A stretch of DNA of 17,062 nt. Source: Acidimicrobiaceae bacterium (GTDB lineage Bacteria; Actinomycetota; Acidimicrobiia; Acidimicrobiales; RAAP-2). A model generated the notes under the pieces. It was not told the DNA's origin. It was given only the letters and a program-made list of their open reading frames with translations, and ran no database searches. This document shows, piece after piece, positions 1 to 5,944 of this stretch; within the stretch, counting starts at the first letter, position 1, and each line of letters opens with the position of its first letter. The translations under genes were made by a program, and so were the position numbers. The stretch covers positions 5,180-22,241 of the forward strand of contig PKWA01000155.1 of NCBI GenBank assembly GCA_003131665.1, given 5' to 3'.

Positions 1-75
1 CGGCGCGAAGAGGTGCTGGGCGAACACATTGGGCGTGGCCCGAGAGGCCGTGACGGTGCGAGATCGCACTCTCAT
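1..75 (-). CDS. N-terminus of an unidentified protein (partial, runs off left edge)
   Basis: Twenty-five codons are open from an ATG at 75 to the window edge. They end in the motif ATPNVFAQHLFAP. This resembles the N-terminus of some actinobacterial class I SAM-dependent methyltransferases, whose first residues run into a 'YDR' segment and then the SAM site. That resemblance is from memory and cannot be tested here because the SAM motif would lie outside the window. The ATG overlaps the TGA of the preceding 25-codon ORF as ATGA, the usual sign of translational coupling, and has no good ribosome binding site of its own. An unrelated protein is quite possible. Confidence 0.45.
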   Translation of the reverse strand, partial: MRVRSRTVTASRATPNVFAQHLFAP

Positions 76-149
76 GAGTCGACAGTCGAGTCGAAGGGGA
101 TGGAACGGTCAGAGTAATAGGGATCTGTCTCGGTACCAGTAAGAGTCAT
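72..149 (-). CDS. 25-codon ORF with strong RBS, coupled to the next gene
   Basis: A very strong Shine-Dalgarno AGGAGG (complement of 157-162) lies seven bases before an ATG at 149. The ORF encodes 25 residues (starts MTLTGTETDPYYSD, ends STVDS) and stops with a TGA that overlaps the next ATG as ATGA. The peptide is acidic and rich in Thr, Ser and Asp, with no membrane segment and no Cys. It could be a leader peptide whose translation opens the downstream start, or a small protein in its own right. No family is recognised. It could also be the true N-terminus of the downstream gene if there were a frameshift here. Confidence 0.45.
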   Translation of the reverse strand: MTLTGTETDPYYSDRSIPFDSTVDS

Positions 150-162
150 CGCCCTACCTCCT

Positions 163-530
163 GTACCGATCTCCGGCCAGCGCAGGCCTAGAACATGGTT
201 CACGCTGGCATTGTCAATTTTTATACCCTAATCGGCACTCATTTCTGGTCTGGGGCAATCGGTTGGCCGGTCCAGCCGCGACTGGGCGACGATGCTGAGT
301 GCACTCGCCGAAATTCTCGGCAATGTGTAAGGAAAATCTCGGCGAACAAAGGATGAAACTTCCTAGAAGAGTGCCCGAACGAACTAGGCTTTGCCTACAT
401 TCTCGAATCTGAGATATTGAAACGCTGAATCCAGCCCTTGTTAAGCGTCGTTGCGTAGCGAGGAGAGCGTTCATGGTGTTCAGGGCGTTGCGATTTGGAT
501 TGATGACGCAGTTCGGCGTGGACCTTCACC
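163..530. other. Intergenic region with palindromes between divergent genes
   Basis: No convincing gene is seen. For the leftward gene a perfect TTGACA lies on the minus strand at 217-212, but the expected -10 (TTCTAG at 18 bp) is poor. On the plus strand there is a perfect palindrome GAGTGCACTC at 297-306. It is followed directly by a stem GCCGA/TCGGC at 307-321 and a small stem TAGGC-TTT-GCCTA at 385-397. These may be operators or leader structures. ORFs on the minus strand here are poor in conserved features and look like chance. Confidence 0.35.
391..418 (+). promoter_or_regulatory. Possible promoter of the GAF-ANTAR pair
   Basis: TTGCCT at 391-396 and GATATT at 413-418 are 16 bp apart, a weak match to a housekeeping sigma promoter. 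It would give a 5' leader of about 105 nt before the ATG at 531. The match is weak and only suggestive. Confidence 0.22.
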
Positions 531-1271
531 ATGACGACTGATCGATTGGTTGACATCTTTGCGCTGATGGCGCAGCACGAGCGCGAAGATCCACACGGAG
601 TGTCGCTCTGCGCGGTTGCCGCGGAGATTACCAAATTGAGTGGCGCCGGAATAGCCCTTACCTCGAGCGATGAACAAGCATCGCGACTGTGCACCAGCAA
701 TCGCATTGCTGGAGACCTCATGAATTTAGAGATAACGGTGGGGGAAGGTCCGGGCACTGACGCCAGTAAGACCGGGCAGGCCGTTGACGAACAGAACTTG
801 CTTGTGACCGAGAGCGCGAGGTGGGTGATCTACGCACCCCGGGCCCTGGCCGCGGGCGCTCGGGCGGTGTTCGGTTTTCCCATTCGGATCGGAGCGGTGC
901 GATTTGGTTCACTCAGTCTCTTTCGTGACCAACCGGGCCCGTTGAGCGAACCTCAAGCGTCAGACGCCTATTTGATGGCCTCCGTGATAGGCCGGGCTAT
1001 TTTGGCGATGCAGGCTGGCGCCCTTCGTGGCGGCTTGGCCGGCGAATTAGAGGGCACGTCGAACTTTGACTTTTCGGTGCACCAGGCCGCCGGGATGGTG
1101 GCCGTACAGGGCTCGATGACCGTGAAAGACGCCCTGGTCATGCTGCGCGCGCACGCCTTCGCAATCAACAAGGATCTCACGATGCTGGCGATAAGTGTCG
1201 TAGCCCGCCGAACCCATTTTGATCAGGAGGATGGCAACTGGGTTGACGTATTGAGTGCTCCTGACCAGTGA
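531..1271 (+). CDS. GAF and ANTAR domain-containing regulator (first copy)
   Basis: A 246-residue protein with a GAF sensor domain at about 20-160 and an RNA-binding ANTAR domain at about 183-228. The GAF part has the family signature GEGP at 71-74, then RWVIYAPRALAAG and the block FPIRIGAVRFGSLSLFRD. The ANTAR part reads HQAAGMVAVQ at 184-193 and ALVMLRAHAF at 201-210. Members of this family bind tandem RNA hairpins and prevent transcription termination. The GAF domain presumably senses a small molecule or redox signal, but the ligand is unknown. No clear Shine-Dalgarno precedes the ATG. A second GAF-ANTAR gene follows after 84 bp, so the two are probably co-transcribed. GAF-ANTAR proteins are characteristic of Actinomycetota. 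The family call is firm; the target is unknown. Confidence 0.9.
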   Translation: MTTDRLVDIFALMAQHEREDPHGVSLCAVAAEITKLSGAGIALTSSDEQASRLCTSNRIAGDLMNLEITVGEGPGTDASKTGQAVDEQNLLVTESARWVIYAPRALAAGARAVFGFPIRIGAVRFGSLSLFRDQPGPLSEPQASDAYLMASVIGRAILAMQAGALRGGLAGELEGTSNFDFSVHQAAGMVAVQGSMTVKDALVMLRAHAFAINKDLTMLAISVVARRTHFDQEDGNWVDVLSAPDQ

Positions 1272-1291
1272 AGATACTAATATTTGAGAGA

Positions 1292-1319
1292 GCGGCCAAG
1301 GCGACTCCTGTGAGGCCGT
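1292..1319 (+). other. Stem-loop between the two GAF-ANTAR genes
   Basis: The segment GCGGCC (1292-1297) pairs with GGCCGT (1314-1319, one G-U pair). An inner AGG (1299-1301) can pair with CCT (1307-1309) around the loop CGACT. The RNA hairpin lies in the 84-nt gap between two genes for RNA-binding ANTAR proteins. The loop has five bases, not the six with A1 and G4 known for ANTAR targets, so I do not call it an ANTAR site. Confidence 0.3.
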
Positions 1320-1355
1320 CAATTGTGACCCAACGATGAAGGGACGGGTGCAGAA

Positions 1356-2099
1356 ATGGCTAGAGAGTCTCTTTTGATCGCGACGCTCGTCGAGCTGGCC
1401 GACAATCTTGTTGATAATTACGACGTCATTGACGTGCTCACGGTTCTCAGTGATCGCTGCGTCGAAACCATCGATGTCGACGCGGCAGGGGTCATGTTGG
1501 GCTCACCTGCAGGAGAGTTGCAGTTCGTGGCGTCCTCGAGTGAGTCGATGCGAGTTTTGGAATTGTTTCAGATTCAAGCGGACGAAGGTCCGTGTGTGGA
1601 CTGCTTTCGAAGCGGTGAAGCCATCGTCAACTACAACCTCAGAGAGGACGATAATCGATGGCCGAACTTTACGCCGCGAGCACTGGCCCAGGGTTTTCTT
1701 TCGGTACATAGTCTGCCGATGCGGCTACGCGGACGAGCGATCGGTGCGCTCAATCTCTTTCGAACACACCAAGGCCCCATGGGCGTTGACGACGTCGCCG
1801 CCGCTCAAGGTCTCGCCGACGTGGCCACGATTGCCATTCTTCAGCATCAGTCATCCTTGAACGCAACTGCGCTCAACGATCAACTGAGCAACGCTCTCAA
1901 TAGTCGCATCATCATTGAACAGGCGAAGGGCATGATCAGCCAAGCGACGGTCGGTGACATGGATCAGGCCTTCGGGCGCCTTCGCGCTCACGCGCGTAAC
2001 CACAACGAAGGACTTACCGGGGTCGCCACTCGGGTCGTCGAAGGCGAACTTCTCCCCAACGACCTCGATCACCCTCTCCCACCTCGGCCGAAGAAGTAG
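1356..2099 (+). CDS. GAF and ANTAR domain-containing regulator (second copy)
   Basis: A 247-residue protein with the same GAF-ANTAR layout as its neighbour but clearly diverged. The GAF domain spans about 25-165, with DEGPCVDCF at 76-84, RWPNFTPRALAQG and the block LPMRLRGRAIGALNLFR. The ANTAR domain spans about 174-229 and shows the classic RIIIEQAKGMI segment (184-194) followed by AFGRLRAHAR. Its helix 1 is nearer to the family consensus than that of the first copy. Two cysteines in the GAF domain (C80, C83) form a CxxC pair, which might be redox-sensitive or bind metal; this is inference. An AAGGGA ribosome site lies roughly 12 bases before the ATG. The pair could form heterodimers or respond to different signals while acting on shared RNA targets. 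Confidence 0.92.
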   Translation: MARESLLIATLVELADNLVDNYDVIDVLTVLSDRCVETIDVDAAGVMLGSPAGELQFVASSSESMRVLELFQIQADEGPCVDCFRSGEAIVNYNLREDDNRWPNFTPRALAQGFLSVHSLPMRLRGRAIGALNLFRTHQGPMGVDDVAAAQGLADVATIAILQHQSSLNATALNDQLSNALNSRIIIEQAKGMISQATVGDMDQAFGRLRAHARNHNEGLTGVATRVVEGELLPNDLDHPLPPRPKK

Positions 2100-2394
2100 T
2101 GCCGCCGGGCGGGGCCGTTCGCTCCGCGGTGAAGATGGTTGGGACTTTCGCCTTGCCAAAATTTCTGCCACAAATCTCCACTGAGGTGGTACTGTCCCAC
2201 TAGGACGTCAAGACCTCGCCTCCTACTCGCCCGACATTTTGTCGGTACGACTAGTTGAGGGAGTGAGATGGGTCTTCCAGCATCGTCGCACTTGTTTCGT
2301 ACCGAGATGACGAGGGTGCCTTTGGTGTTTCACCTACGAAACTCCGCAAACCTGAGAGGAAACGTCCTCTCCCTAAGGGATTGGTGATCATCGT
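2100..2394 (+). promoter_or_regulatory. Leader region of the csbD-like gene with hairpins
   Basis: This 295-bp gap holds no convincing gene but three symmetric elements. These are a stem CCGAC/GTCGG at 2231-2245, an inverted repeat GTTTC-N6-GAAAC at 2327-2342 that could be an operator, and a perfect 7-bp hairpin GAGAGGA-AACG-TCCTCTC at 2354-2371. The last is followed at once by TCCCTAAGGGA (2370-2380), just before the ATG at 2395. The last two structures can compete with each other and would sit close to the ribosome site. A clear -35/-10 pair was not found. Confidence 0.35.
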
Positions 2395-2571
2395 ATGACT
2401 ATGAAAGACAAGGCGAAGAATTTTGCCCAGATTTCTACGGGGAAGTTTAAGGATGCCGCGGGGAGTGCCACGGGAAATGAACATCTCGAAAGTGAAGGTG
2501 TCGTTGAGCAAGTGAAGGGCAATCTCAAGCAGGCGGGGGAGAAGGTCAGGGATGCTTTCAAGAAGCGATAA
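2395..2571 (+). CDS. CsbD family small stress protein
   Basis: A 58-residue, highly charged protein rich in Lys, Glu, Ala and Gly, without Cys. It fits the CsbD-like family: the block GKFKDAAGSATGNEHLESEG (residues 17-36) corresponds to the family's Gly-Lys-x-Lys-(Glu/Asp)-Ala-x-Gly segment. It is followed by VVEQVKGNLKQAGEKVRDAF. Such proteins are small, helical or natively disordered and in several bacteria are induced by the general stress response, but their molecular role is unknown. The start could be the ATG at 2395 or the one two codons later. The gene's last 20 bases overlap the next gene. It is too short for many gene finders, and an opposite-strand ORF covers it, but the family match decides the strand. 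Confidence 0.85.
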   Translation: MTMKDKAKNFAQISTGKFKDAAGSATGNEHLESEGVVEQVKGNLKQAGEKVRDAFKKR

Positions 2572-2923
2572 TTCATACGGAGAATTTGAAGAGAACTCCG
2601 GCGTCAGGCTGGATTCACTCAACAGTCCTAATGAAAGTCTCCATCAGGAGTTCACGACAATTCAAGATGACGTTGAGCGGCTGATCGAGATAGCCGCGCA
2701 ACTCTTCTCGGCTATCGAGCGGCAAATTCACGACATTGAAGCTGATCTGCAGCCCACTTTGGGCGAAGAGATTTGGATGAGCGAACGAACGATCTTTAAG
2801 GAGCGACTGATTCAATCCGCGCAGCACCTGGACCATTCATTACAGGAAATTACAAAGCACCTCGGCCAAAAGACGGTGGAATCGACGGAAAACGTTGAAA
2901 GTCCACTGGAGCTTGTTCGGTAG
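2552..2923 (+). CDS. Hypothetical charged helical protein, overlaps csbD-like gene
   Basis: A 123-residue protein of unknown family. It is acidic and rich in Glu, Gln, Leu and Ile with no Cys and no membrane segment. The stretch from about 30 to 105 has the repeating hydrophobic pattern of long amphipathic helices (DDVERLIEIAAQLFSAIERQ, then LIQSAQHLDHSLQEITKHL), so a helical bundle or coiled coil is likely. The ATG lies inside the end of the CsbD-like gene (20-nt overlap), which suggests coupled translation and shared regulation. Base composition is more A+T-rich than the metabolic genes to the right. It is likely a real gene given the coupling and length; the function cannot be inferred. 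Confidence 0.65.
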   Translation: MLSRSDNSYGEFEENSGVRLDSLNSPNESLHQEFTTIQDDVERLIEIAAQLFSAIERQIHDIEADLQPTLGEEIWMSERTIFKERLIQSAQHLDHSLQEITKHLGQKTVESTENVESPLELVR

Positions 2924-2948
2924 TGACCTTAGAAAAAGGACCACAACC

Positions 2949-3134
2949 ATGAGACGGTTTGACCGACTTCATTCGCTGGAAGATCGTCAGTTGCGGTCCT
3001 TGGCCCGGTTCGATCAGTTGCAGGCCGACCTGCGCCGCGTCGACGCAGAGCCGTCGCGCGTGACAAGTGGTGCGGACTGGTGGCGAGTCACTTCTCGCTG
3101 GCGTTCGCGAATGGTCGGTGTCGAGCCGAGCTAG
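2949..3134 (+). CDS. Hypothetical 61-residue basic protein
   Basis: A small ORF starting at the ATG at 2949, preceded by AAAAAGGA at good spacing. The earlier in-frame start lies within the preceding gene and lacks such a site. The 61-residue product is basic and rich in Arg (about one residue in five) and contains three Trp, two of them adjacent. Its first half (LHSLEDRQLRSLARFDQLQADLRRV, given here in pieces: LHSLEDRQLRSL, ARFDQLQADLRRV) would form an amphipathic helix. No signal peptide or membrane segment is seen. It follows the helical protein by 25 bp and probably shares the csbD transcript. Family unknown. Confidence 0.55.
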   Translation: MRRFDRLHSLEDRQLRSLARFDQLQADLRRVDAEPSRVTSGADWWRVTSRWRSRMVGVEPS

Positions 3135-3167
3135 TACTTTTTGAAGTTTCGCCTTGAGATCACAACT

Positions 3168-3184
3168 GCGTCACCGAGTGACGC
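3168..3184. terminator. Possible terminator stem between convergent genes
   Basis: GCGTCAC-CGA-GTGACGC is a perfect 7-bp stem with a three-base loop. It lies between the end of the small basic protein gene and the end of the convergent permease gene. No run of T follows on either strand, so it may work only weakly or with Rho. Confidence 0.35.
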
Positions 3185-3215
3185 GACGTGGTGACGGAGC
3201 CCAAGCAGGGGACGG

Positions 3216-3611
3216 TTACTCCTCCTCGGGATCGGTCTCTCGCAGCGATTCGTGGTGGGCCAGTTGGCTCTCTTCACGTTCTATTAATTCGGCGTCCTCG
3301 GCCACTTCGAGGTGGACCAAGAGGTCGTCGGCGTTCGGTGAGCTTCGAATCAGCTCGTCGAGTTTTAGCTGCAAGACAGTTTGCTGGCGGCTTTGCGTGT
3401 GCTGGATGACGAACAACATCACCAGCGTGATCGATTCGGCCACCGTAGAAAAGCCCACTTGCCATCTTCCTGGGAAGTTGTTGATCGCCAAGATGAGCAG
3501 GTAGACGAGCAGGACAAAGGCGACCACGAGGGCCGAACTCGCTCGGGAGGTGATGTCGCCAAGCCAATGCAACACCCGACTTATGCGTTGGGGAATTGCC
3601 GAACGCTCCAT
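3216..3611 (-). CDS. Low-affinity iron permease family membrane protein
   Basis: A 131-residue protein matching the low-affinity iron permease-like family (related to yeast Fet4 domains). It has a first membrane segment at about 27-46, then the family's aromatic WQ motif (GRWQVGFSTVAESITLVML) leading into a second membrane segment at about 54-70. The hallmark FVIQHTQSRQQTVLQLKLDE follows, and an acidic tail rich in Glu closes the protein. Bacterial members are short, with two or more helices, and transport has rarely been shown directly, so the substrate is inference. A GGAG Shine-Dalgarno lies five bases before the ATG. The gene is convergent with the small stress genes on its right-hand strand and appears to be transcribed alone. 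Confidence 0.85.
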   Translation of the reverse strand: MERSAIPQRISRVLHWLGDITSRASSALVVAFVLLVYLLILAINNFPGRWQVGFSTVAESITLVMLFVIQHTQSRQQTVLQLKLDELIRSSPNADDLLVHLEVAEDAELIEREESQLAHHESLRETDPEEE

Positions 3612-3892
3612 GGGTTCTCCGTTCAGTCTCGATGCCGGGACGATTCGAGTCTACGATTTTCGCTCGATTTCGGAGTCTTTCTCACGGCGGCCCGGGGAGC
3701 CCGAGCGCTCGTCGGTGTCGAGGCCAGACGCGTAGGCGGAAAGTTGTCGTCCCCAGTTCGAGAATTGTTCTATAGTGTGTTCCAAGTGGAGGGAAGTCTC
3801 CTCCGGTTTTAAGACGCCAGGTTCGGGTCGGACGATCTAGACGATTGTCGCCCGTTCGGACACGACGACTTCATGCTCAGTGGAGGAATTGT
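3612..3892 (+). promoter_or_regulatory. Upstream region of the small-ORF pair; possible -10 at 3771-3776
   Basis: No gene is supported here. TATAGT at 3771-3776 is a good -10 hexamer, but no -35 lies at the usual distance (TTGTCG is 21 bp away). A short stem GGAGG-N7-CCTCC at 3788-3804 followed by GGTTTT resembles a weak terminator or leader hairpin. The region also carries the promoter of the leftward permease gene. Confidence 0.28.
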
Positions 3893-4084
3893 GTGTCCAT
3901 ATATCAATTGACGGCTCAGAAAAGTTCGCTGCCCTCGCGTCGGGCGTCGGCGCCGAGACGTCGCGTGCGCGCTGTGTCGAAGGGGTTCTTCGCTCAAACC
4001 ATGGTCGCCGCCGTCGCCCTCGTCACGGTGACTATCAACACGAAACCTCTAAGCCGATTCGTGCCTGAGCGAGGCGCGAGGTGA
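3893..4084 (+). CDS. Hypothetical small membrane protein (GTG start)
   Basis: A 63-residue ORF beginning with GTG at 3893. GGAGGA (3882-3887) lies five bases before it, which is why I chose this start over upstream ones. The N-terminal 35 residues are strongly basic (Arg and Lys, with RRASAPRRRVR). A short hydrophobic stretch FFAQTMVAAVALVTVTI at about 32-48 follows and could be one membrane helix with the basic end inside. Its stop overlaps the next start as GTGA, so the two should be translated together. No family is recognised. The strong ribosome site and coupling argue that it is expressed. Confidence 0.5.
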   Translation: MSIYQLTAQKSSLPSRRASAPRRRVRAVSKGFFAQTMVAAVALVTVTINTKPLSRFVPERGAR

Positions 4085-4296
4085 AAGACGCTCCAACGTG
4101 GATGAAGTTGTTCGCCGGTCGAACTCGAGACGGCGACGTCGCGTCCGAAGTTCAAGACAACGTCGCTCTTTCCGATGATCGACAAGTGGGTAGTGATACG
4201 GGCATAAGTGTCGCCACTCCATGGGCCGAAAGCACGATACGCGACAGCGTGCAAGAGGCGAGTGACTCACTCGCCGCACGACGGAAGGCTTTTTAG
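4081..4296 (+). CDS. Hypothetical 71-residue acidic protein, coupled to upstream ORF
   Basis: An ORF of 71 codons starting at the GTG at 4081, which overlaps the previous stop as GTGA. The product begins MKDAPTWMKLFAGRTRDGD and is rich in Asp, Ser and Ala. It has no signal peptide and no Cys, and ends in a likely helix (STIRDSVQEASDSLAARRKA). It ends eight bases before a strong stem-loop, which fits the end of a short two-gene transcript. Family unknown. An opposite-strand ORF covers the same bases but has no ribosome site or homology signal. Confidence 0.5.
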   Translation: MKDAPTWMKLFAGRTRDGDVASEVQDNVALSDDRQVGSDTGISVATPWAESTIRDSVQEASDSLAARRKAF

Positions 4297-4303
4297 CCGT
4301 CGA

Positions 4304-4353
4304 AACTTCTCACACAGCCTCGGACGGTTCCCCCTCCGAGGCTGTGTGAAGTT
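4304..4353. terminator. Long stem-loop between small-ORF pair and trpE
   Basis: CACACAGCCTCGGA (4311-4324) pairs perfectly with TCCGAGGCTGTGTG (4335-4348) around a 10-base loop. Beyond a two-base bulge AACTT pairs with AAGTT, giving 19 base pairs in all. It lies between the ends of two convergent units and probably terminates both. No long T run follows on either strand, so it departs from the canonical intrinsic form. Confidence 0.7.
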
Positions 4354-4404
4354 CCTCCCGACATGCGATTTCGTGACGAGGTTGCCACCGAAGGGGTACT
4401 AGCG

Positions 4405-5904
4405 TTACCGATCGGCGATTTCCAGGGCCAATAAGGGCGCCGACGCCTTATTGAGGCATTCCTCGTACTCCAAGGCGCCGCGACTGTCCGCGACGACGCC
4501 CCCGCCCGCTTGGACCGTGGCGACGCCATCTCGAAGAGCGACCGTGCGGATGGTGATGGCAAAGTCGGCGTCGCCCGAGAGCGAAAAGTATCCGACGGCA
4601 CCGCCGTACGGTCCTCGATAGACCGGCTCAAATTCATCGATGATCTCCATCGCGCGTACCTTGGGTGCCCCCGTCAAGGTCCCGGCCGGAAAGAGCGCGT
4701 TAAAGGCGTCAAAGGCGTCCAGTCCGTCTCTCAGCTCGCCGTCCACGTGGCTGACTAGATGCATGAGATGCGAAAACCGCTCGACGTGGGCGAGTCGTTC
4801 GACCCGTACCGTGCCCGGCGTCGCGACGCGGCCCACATCGTTTCGCCCGAGATCTACCAACATCACGTGCTCGGCGATTTCCTTCTCGTCCACAAGAATC
4901 TCGGCTTCGAGGATGAGGTCTTCGGCGTCGTTCGCGCCGCGCGGTCTCGTGCCGGCGATGGGCCGGGTGCTCACGACGCCTTCGTGCACGCGCAGCAACA
5001 TCTCGGGCGACGCGCCCACGATCTGGTTGTCGCCCGAGTCGAGCAAGTACATGTAGGGCGAGGGATTGAGCGCTCGTAGCACTCGGTACAAGGTGAGGGG
5101 ATCTACGTGGCTCGCACGTTGGAACTGCTGGCTCGGCACTACTTGAAAGACGTCGCCCGCGACGATGTACTCCTTAGCCCGCTCGACGATCTGTTCATAC
5201 TCCGCGGGGCTGAAGTTGGAGAGACTTTGCGCGATTGCTCGTATCTCGATCGTCGAGCGCTGAAAAGGGGCGGTGGCGATCAGCCGCTCGGTCACGGGGT
5301 CACTGGGAGGGGGAGGCTCGAGCAAGGTCGCGACCAGGTGGTCGAGTCGCTCTCGGGCCAACCGGTAGACCTCGCTCGGTTTGTCCTGCTCGACGAGCGC
5401 GAGCACCACCACCGTGGTGGCGTGGCGCAGGTGGTCGCAGATAAGTACCACGTCGGGAAACGAGAAGTCGACGTCGGGCCAGGCGGGCTCACTCGCTCGA
5501 CCGGGCAGTCGCTCGAGTCGACGGACGTAGTCGTAGGTCACAAAACCTACTGCGCCCCCAATGAAGTCGGGCAGTTCACTGGTGACGTAGGTACGGTAAC
5601 TGCTTAGGAGCGCGCGCAACTCTTCCAGCGGCGCGAGTTCACTGACGCGGGTCTCGATTCCTTCGATCAACGTCTGGGCATTGCGAGTGCTCAGGCGCCA
5701 ACGCCGATCGAGGCCGATGAAGGAGTAGCGACCCGTGGCCTCACCGAGAGCGGCACTCTCCAAAAGAAATATCGCGCGCGCGCCAAGTCGTTGGTAGAGC
5801 GAGACGGGGGTCTCACGGTCCAGCTGCAAGGTGACGTGCAGCGGCACCACGTTGAAGCCCTGCTCGACGAGTTCGAGAAACGATGTGAGCTCGAGGGGTT
5901 CCAT
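4405..5904 (-). CDS. trpE: Anthranilate synthase component I
   Basis: This protein makes anthranilate from chorismate and ammonia (or glutamine with TrpG), the first committed step to tryptophan. It has 499 residues from the chosen ATG, the usual family length. The tryptophan feedback motif LLES is at 47-50 with the partner Ser in RYSFIG (S61). The chorismate-binding domain fills the second half: PIAGTRPRG at 315-323, DLGRND at 351-356, GTLTGAPK at 408-415 and QAGGGVVADS near 465. The Ala in PIAGT marks anthranilate synthase; aminodeoxychorismate synthase has PIKGT. An upstream in-frame ATG at 5973 would overlap trpG and add 23 residues unlike the family, so I reject it. TATTCT lies six bases before the chosen ATG, which suggests a leaderless mRNA. 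trpG is divergent, not downstream as in most operons. Confidence 0.96.
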   Translation of the reverse strand: MEPLELTSFLELVEQGFNVVPLHVTLQLDRETPVSLYQRLGARAIFLLESAALGEATGRYSFIGLDRRWRLSTRNAQTLIEGIETRVSELAPLEELRALLSSYRTYVTSELPDFIGGAVGFVTYDYVRRLERLPGRASEPAWPDVDFSFPDVVLICDHLRHATTVVVLALVEQDKPSEVYRLARERLDHLVATLLEPPPPSDPVTERLIATAPFQRSTIEIRAIAQSLSNFSPAEYEQIVERAKEYIVAGDVFQVVPSQQFQRASHVDPLTLYRVLRALNPSPYMYLLDSGDNQIVGASPEMLLRVHEGVVSTRPIAGTRPRGANDAEDLILEAEILVDEKEIAEHVMLVDLGRNDVGRVATPGTVRVERLAHVERFSHLMHLVSHVDGELRDGLDAFDAFNALFPAGTLTGAPKVRAMEIIDEFEPVYRGPYGGAVGYFSLSGDADFAITIRTVALRDGVATVQAGGGVVADSRGALEYEECLNKASAPLLALEIADR

Positions 5905-5910
5905 GGAGAA

Positions 5911-5916
5911 AGAATA
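5911..5916 (-). promoter_or_regulatory. Putative -10 of a leaderless trpE transcript
   Basis: Read on the minus strand, TATTCT is followed by six bases and then the trpE ATG, which would place the transcription start at the A of the start codon. No Shine-Dalgarno exists between them. This is the arrangement of leaderless actinobacterial genes. The 40-bp gap must also hold signals for the divergent trpG. Confidence 0.5.
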
Positions 5917-5944
5917 GTGACTGTGCGCCGTAGGATTGCTTTCA

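Noticed and set aside
214..474. 86-codon minus ORF in the left intergenic region
   Set aside because: There is no ribosome site, no recognisable domain, and the region is full of palindromes typical of regulatory DNA.
1954..2184. 76-codon plus ORF overlapping the end of the second GAF-ANTAR gene
   Set aside because: It is out of frame with a well-supported gene, has no ribosome site, and has low-complexity Arg/Ser-rich content.
2354..2380. Tandem hairpins before csbD as an ANTAR target
   Set aside because: Known ANTAR sites have two stems with six-base loops bearing A1 and G4. Here, taking a six-base loop AAACGT gives C at position 4, and the second stem has too small a loop.
2251..2622. 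123-codon minus-strand ORF across the csbD-like gene
   Set aside because: The plus strand encodes a recognisable CsbD-like protein over the same bases, while the minus product has no family signature or ribosome site.
4305..4350. Riboswitch or T-box in front of trpE
   Set aside because: The stem lies downstream of trpE (at its 3' end), and the trpE start has no leader in which such an element could fit.
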